Below, piece after piece: positions 5,821 to 8,455 of a stretch of 8,455 nt of DNA. The notes under the pieces are model-generated. The model made no database searches. It was not told the DNA's origin and worked only from the letters and a program-made list of their open reading frames with translations. Every line of letters starts with the position of its first letter. Positions within the stretch are counted from its first letter, which is position 1. The stretch comes from Negativicutes bacterium (lineage in GTDB: Bacteria > Bacillota > Negativicutes > JAGOZY01): the NCBI GenBank assembly GCA_018058445.1, contig JAGOZY010000026.1:1-8455 (forward strand). The letters run 5' to 3'. A program made the translations under genes and the position numbers.

Positions 5821-6735
5821 CTACAGAGCTCGGCACGCTCCATAATAGCGAGTTTTCCAATAATCTTCATTTAAGTCACTAACCATGACACCACGACTCG
5901 ATGATGCATGGATAAATTGGTTGTTTCCCATATAGATGCCATTATGAGAAGCTCCCTTTTCATAAGTCGTAAAGAAAACAATATCTCCCGGTTGCAAAGA
6001 CCATCTGCTTACTTTTTTTCCACTCAGATACTGAACATCCGCTGTACGAGGAATCGATATCCCATTTCGCTGCCAAACATACTGAATAAATCCTGAGCAG
6101 TCAAACCCTTTTGGAGTTGTGCCGCCCCAAACATAAGGAACACCCATATAGCGTTTCGCTTCATTCAGCACTCCTTGGGTGCGGATGTTATATGCCGACC
6201 CACCAACGACAGGGCCGCCTCGTCCCCACAAAGCTTCCCAAGTGCCCTTATCTACTCGTCCAGTCACTGGAAGCTTCCGGTCTTTTTGGAAGGCCTCCAC
6301 GGCTCGTTGTGTCTCAAAGCCATATTCTTCGTCAACCCATTTAATATTATATCCCAGATTAACGAGTTGCCCCTCCAGGCTCCGAACTCGTGGACTTTTA
6401 TCGTTGACTTTTAGTTCTTCCAGATTACCAAAATCATCTTGTTTTTTTCCACTTTTTTGAACTTTTTTTAAGGCATCCCATGTTTTCTTATCAATAATTC
6501 CAGTTACTTTTATTTTTTCGCTAGATTGAAAATCTTTCACTGCCCGTAACGTTTCATAGCCAAATTCTTCATCAATCCACTTAATCTCATAGCCAAGGTC
6601 ATTTAACATTTGCTCCGCTTCTTTGACTTGCGAGTCACTATCGCGCACTTTCAGAGGCAATTTCGCTTCTGAAATCGCCGGCAAAAAAAGTATAAGGCAA
6701 GCTGTCAAACCACTTATTAACGTTCGTTTTTTCAT
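5821..6735 (-). CDS. Secreted NlpC/P60 peptidoglycan endopeptidase with two PG_binding_1 repeats
   Basis: This 304-residue exported protein has a signal peptide at 1-24 (KKR, hydrophobic core, cleavage near SEA-K). Two peptidoglycan-binding type 1 domains follow at about 37-90 and 116-170. Aligned by eye, a 53-residue block of the two is identical at about 30 positions, sharing LGY-x-IKW, DEE-x-G-x-ET, VTG and TW-x-AL, so they arose by internal duplication. The NlpC/P60 domain begins near 187. It has catalytic C213 in FDCSGF, H264 in ASHNGIYMG and H276 as the third residue, plus PGDIVFF before the histidine. Such enzymes cut D-Glu-to-diamino-acid (gamma-D-Glu-meso-DAP) bonds in stem peptides during wall turnover, division or spore development. 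The ATG has AGGAAGG 7 nt upstream. It is second in the operon, 31 nt after the DUF5665-type gene. Confidence 0.95.
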   Translation of the reverse strand: MKKRTLISGLTACLILFLPAISEAKLPLKVRDSDSQVKEAEQMLNDLGYEIKWIDEEFGYETLRAVKDFQSSEKIKVTGIIDKKTWDALKKVQKSGKKQDDFGNLEELKVNDKSPRVRSLEGQLVNLGYNIKWVDEEYGFETQRAVEAFQKDRKLPVTGRVDKGTWEALWGRGGPVVGGSAYNIRTQGVLNEAKRYMGVPYVWGGTTPKGFDCSGFIQYVWQRNGISIPRTADVQYLSGKKVSRWSLQPGDIVFFTTYEKGASHNGIYMGNNQFIHASSSRGVMVSDLNEDYWKTRYYGACRAL

Positions 6736-6766
6736 ATTAACACCTTCCTGAAAAGAGCTCTGTTGG

Positions 6767-7114
6767 TTATCCTTTGGAGGCGGGCGTCAGGAGCATCAAA
6801 AACTCTTTTAACCACTCTGTAATAAAAGGAATATTGGCTTCAACAATCCGGGTTAAAATCGCTATTAAAATCGCCAAGATAACAGTCGTTCCGATCGCAA
6901 ATCCTAAGCCGCGAGCAATGCCTGCTATCAAATTTGTCCAGATTAACTTCCAAGGCCTTTCCAGTGTCTCCATATAATCTGCCACTCTCAAAGCTTCAAG
7001 ACGCATAGCAATACGCTCCAGTCGATTCATCATCTGGTGCGCTTTTTGCTTTTCAGTTCTTGATAATTTAGCAAAAGCCGTCGGCTTTTTCTTATCTTTT
7101 GATTGATCAGGCAC
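6767..7114 (-). CDS. DUF5665-type small membrane protein (GTG start)
   Basis: The GTG at 7114 gives 115 residues. It is preferred because a textbook AGGAGGG ends 6 nt before it; an in-frame ATG at 7174 would add 20 residues and place that site inside the gene. The protein has a lysine-rich N-terminus (1-24), a helical segment at 25-53 (NRLERIAMRLEALRVADYM), and a W-K-L-I-W-T-N-L-I-A-G-I-A-R-G-L-G-F-A-I-G motif (55-75). One strong membrane helix follows at about 70-90, then an amphipathic C-terminus. This arrangement matches the DUF5665 family of clostridial-type Firmicutes, whose function is unknown. It is the first gene of the four-gene minus-strand operon with the cell-wall hydrolase, so a membrane-linked envelope role is possible by context only. 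Confidence 0.8.
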   Translation of the reverse strand: MPDQSKDKKKPTAFAKLSRTEKQKAHQMMNRLERIAMRLEALRVADYMETLERPWKLIWTNLIAGIARGLGFAIGTTVILAILIAILTRIVEANIPFITEWLKEFLMLLTPASKG

Positions 7115-7185
7115 GCAGATCCCTCCTGCACTCAACGAATGAGTAACTTCTGAAACTTCTACTCTTCTTATCATCTTAATAACTT

Positions 7186-7191
7186 ATTGTA
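7186..7191 (-). promoter_or_regulatory. Extended -10 element of the DUF5665/NlpC-P60 operon
   Basis: On the minus strand TACAAT (7191-7186) is preceded by TGG, an extended -10. No convincing -35 hexamer lies 16-18 nt upstream, which is tolerated in extended -10 promoters. The predicted start near 7179 gives a leader of about 65 nt before the GTG. Confidence 0.5.
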
Positions 7192-7212
7192 CCACAATTT
7201 TTAATATTTCGT

Positions 7213-7244
7213 TGCTTGACAAGCATTTCGCCCTTCGCCATACT
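7213..7244 (+). promoter_or_regulatory. Promoter of the YqaA-like gene, -35 inside a palindrome
   Basis: A perfect TTGACA (7216-7221) and CATACT (7239-7244) are spaced by 17 nt, a strong sigma-A match. The -35 is embedded in a 13-bp palindrome TGCTTG-A-CAAGCA (7213-7225), which could be an operator or chance. The region is the divergent control region between this gene and the DUF5665 operon. Confidence 0.75.
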
Positions 7245-7287
7245 TAGAAGATAAGAATAAATATTTTAATAGGAAGGGAGGGTCCAA

Positions 7288-7851
7288 ATGGCCTGGCCCA
7301 CTCTTTTAATGAACTGGATTTTAGCAGGTGATATTTGGACTCTTTTTGCTCTTAGTTTTTTAGAGTCTTTTATCTCACCGATCCTCCCAGATATACTTCT
7401 GATCCCCCTTGCAATCTCTGATCCGAGTCGAGCCATTGAATTTGCCATCGTATGTATCGTTGGAAATATCTTAGGTGGCTATGTCGGTTACGCAATTGGC
7501 TATTTCGTAGGCCCCCGAGCTCTCCAGCGGTTTATTCCAGAAAAACATCAAGACACTTTTAAAGGCTTGGCAGTTAAACGAGGCGTTTGGGCGATTTATA
7601 TTGCTTCGATCCTGCCTATCCCTTTCAAAATCGTCTCAATCTCGGCAGGCGTCATGCGCGTTCCTCTGCTCTCCTTTACAATCGCAGCAATCTTGGGGCG
7701 AACGAAACGCTTTCTGCCAATTGGTATTGTCCTTCATTTCTATGGACCCGATATCCTCATACTCTGGGAAACTTATACTTCTGAGCTCATGTGGGTCGCT
7801 GGTCTACTCTGTATTTTCCTTGGTGGCTGGTTTTGGTGGCGCCGCACATAA
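7288..7851 (+). CDS. YqaA-like VTT/DedA-superfamily membrane protein
   Basis: This 187-residue polytopic protein contains a VTT (SNARE-associated) domain of the YqaA type. Visible features are FLESFISPILPDILLIPLA (24-42) near the N-terminus, GNILGGYVGYAIGYFVG (59-75), the re-entrant-loop-like LPIPFKIVSISAG (109-121) and LGRTKRFLPIGIVLHFYG (136-153), with a last hydrophobic helix ending in WFWWRRT. DedA/VTT proteins act in the cytoplasmic membrane as lipid scramblases or flippases (for example undecaprenyl phosphate or phospholipid recycling) in characterised cases; the YqaA branch itself is little studied, so its substrate is not assigned. GGAAGGGAGGG precedes the ATG by about 5 nt. It is monocistronic, with its own strong promoter and a terminator just after the stop. 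Confidence 0.85.
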   Translation: MAWPTLLMNWILAGDIWTLFALSFLESFISPILPDILLIPLAISDPSRAIEFAIVCIVGNILGGYVGYAIGYFVGPRALQRFIPEKHQDTFKGLAVKRGVWAIYIASILPIPFKIVSISAGVMRVPLLSFTIAAILGRTKRFLPIGIVLHFYGPDILILWETYTSELMWVAGLLCIFLGGWFWWRRT

Positions 7852-7861
7852 AAACGTAAAT

Positions 7862-7897
7862 AAAAAAGGAAGTGGTGTTAACACCACTTCCTTTTTT
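7862..7897. terminator. 36-bp palindromic bidirectional terminator
   Basis: This is a perfect 36-bp palindrome: AAAAAAGGAAGTGGTG followed by TTAA and the complementary CACCACTTCCTTTTTT, centred on GTTAAC. It lies 10 nt after the YqaA-like stop and 5 nt before the stop codon end of the convergent gene, so it should terminate both. Confidence 0.93.
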
Positions 7898-7902
7898 CGT
7901 AT

Positions 7903-8455
7903 TCACTTCACTTTTACTTCTAGCAGAAATTCACGACCTTCGCCAGCAGATTCAACTTTGAAGGAATATTCAGGCGCTAAGCCGGAAAAGAAACCAATAA
8001 GCCATTTTTGATATAGGATATCTAACTCAACTTCATCCGCATCTGTCCGTCTCCAAGCTTTACGCTGGGGAATCATCTTTTGAAGCCAACTAAGTCCTTT
8101 TTCATCCGACTGAATGATTTCGTCAATATCATCACAAGGCATCCCATTAAGTAGATCATTTTGTAATGCTTTGTAAAGCTTTTGTGGGCTTGCATCGTCG
8201 CCAATTTCTACCCGTGCTTGTTTGCCGCTTTGTCTGCCGGTTTGTTCAAAAATTTCACCAATCCACTCATAAGCCTTGCTGCCCTGCAAACGGACCAGTT
8301 CGGCGATAACAGCCGCTTCCCGACATTCGGCACCGTTCACTTGGCGGGACAACCAGCCATGAATATTGGCATGATCAATGACATCCGCCAACGATGTCTC
8401 AGAGGCTAAAGGAGCACCAAAGCTCTCCCACGCAAGTGCTTGGGCTTCCTCTGCG
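7903..8455 (-). CDS. Uncharacterised protein, C-terminal 183 residues (5' end outside window)
   Basis: The frame stays open to the right edge. A TTG at 8391 could be taken as a start, but the upstream codons (AEEAQALAWESFGAPLASET) read on without a stop and no Shine-Dalgarno site precedes the TTG, so the gene most likely begins beyond the window. The visible part is soluble, charged and largely helical, with VIDHANIHGWLSRQVNGAE near the middle and a C-terminal beta-like end (SFKVESAGEGREFLLEVKVK). No signal peptide, membrane segment or catalytic motif is seen. I do not recognise the family. It stops at TGA and shares the palindromic terminator with the convergent YqaA-like gene. Confidence 0.8.
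   Translation of the reverse strand, partial: AEEAQALAWESFGAPLASETSLADVIDHANIHGWLSRQVNGAECREAAVIAELVRLQGSKAYEWIGEIFEQTGRQSGKQARVEIGDDASPQKLYKALQNDLLNGMPCDDIDEIIQSDEKGLSWLQKMIPQRKAWRRTDADEVELDILYQKWLIGFFSGLAPEYSFKVESAGEGREFLLEVKVK

Noticed and set aside
6230..6640. Internal repeat in the NlpC/P60 gene considered as a DNA tandem repeat
   Set aside because: The similarity is at protein level between two peptidoglycan-binding domains (about 30 of 53 residues identical) and reflects old domain duplication, not a recent DNA repeat.
7073..7089. Palindrome AAAAGCCG-T-CGGCTTTT near the start of the DUF5665-type gene, looking like an attenuator
   Set aside because: It lies in the coding sequence over KKPTAFA, has a short GC core and only four U after it; chance from Lys/Pro/Ala/Phe codons is the simpler explanation.
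7115..7174. Upstream ATG (7174) for the DUF5665-type gene
   Set aside because: The perfect AGGAGGG lies inside this extension, just before the GTG at 7114, so the extension is probably untranslated leader.
7862..7897. 36-bp perfect palindrome considered as a protein-binding site or recombination site
   Set aside because: Its A and T flanks and location between two convergent stop codons are fully explained by a bidirectional intrinsic terminator.
1..8455. CRISPR array, insertion sequence, phage or defence island
   Set aside because: No regularly spaced direct repeats, transposase, integrase, tRNA attachment site or defence-type domains are seen; gene content and signals look like ordinary chromosome.

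Overview
The window looks like chromosomal DNA from a Gram-positive-type anaerobe, probably a clostridial or Negativicutes-like Firmicute. I infer this from strong purine-rich Shine-Dalgarno sites, sigma-A-type promoters, TTG and GTG starts, a yybP-ykoY riboswitch, an acyl-CoA dehydrogenase next to an Rrf2 regulator, and a DUF5665-type protein. The genus cannot be named from sequence reading alone. I see no rRNA, tRNA, insertion sequence, phage gene or CRISPR array, and the layout is that of ordinary core genome.

Left part (1-2071, all minus strand). The N-terminus of an acyl-CoA dehydrogenase runs off the left edge. Upstream of it is a 268-nt leader with a spaced inverted repeat. Next come an Rrf2-family regulator with three cysteines placed as for an Fe-S cluster, its candidate promoter with an overlapping near-palindrome, a terminator, and a 289-residue thioredoxin-reductase-like flavoprotein. 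That flavoprotein keeps the CATC redox pair but lacks the usual NADPH-binding motifs.

Centre-left (2094-4123, plus strand). A well-formed sigma-A promoter drives a yybP-ykoY (Mn2+) riboswitch whose 3' strand can instead form an intrinsic terminator. It controls a GDT1/UPF0016 (TMEM165-like) manganese exporter and, 15 nt further on, a DUF2157-type membrane protein. A perfectly palindromic bidirectional terminator closes the unit.

Centre-right (7191-4124, minus strand). A compact four-gene operon is read in the order DUF5665-type membrane protein, secreted NlpC/P60 peptidoglycan hydrolase with two peptidoglycan-binding repeats, an unrecognised 149-residue protein, and an HI0933/BaiN-family flavoprotein. 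The last two genes overlap by 11 nt.

Right part (7216-8455). Divergent from that operon is a YqaA-like VTT/DedA-superfamily membrane protein with a near-consensus promoter. A 36-bp palindromic terminator separates it from a convergent, unrecognised gene whose 5' end lies beyond the window. The best-supported regulatory system is the Mn2+-responsive riboswitch operon. The most useful unknowns are the DUF2157 protein carried in it, the electron donor of the thioredoxin-reductase-like protein, and the unknown gene between the cell-wall hydrolase and the flavoprotein.
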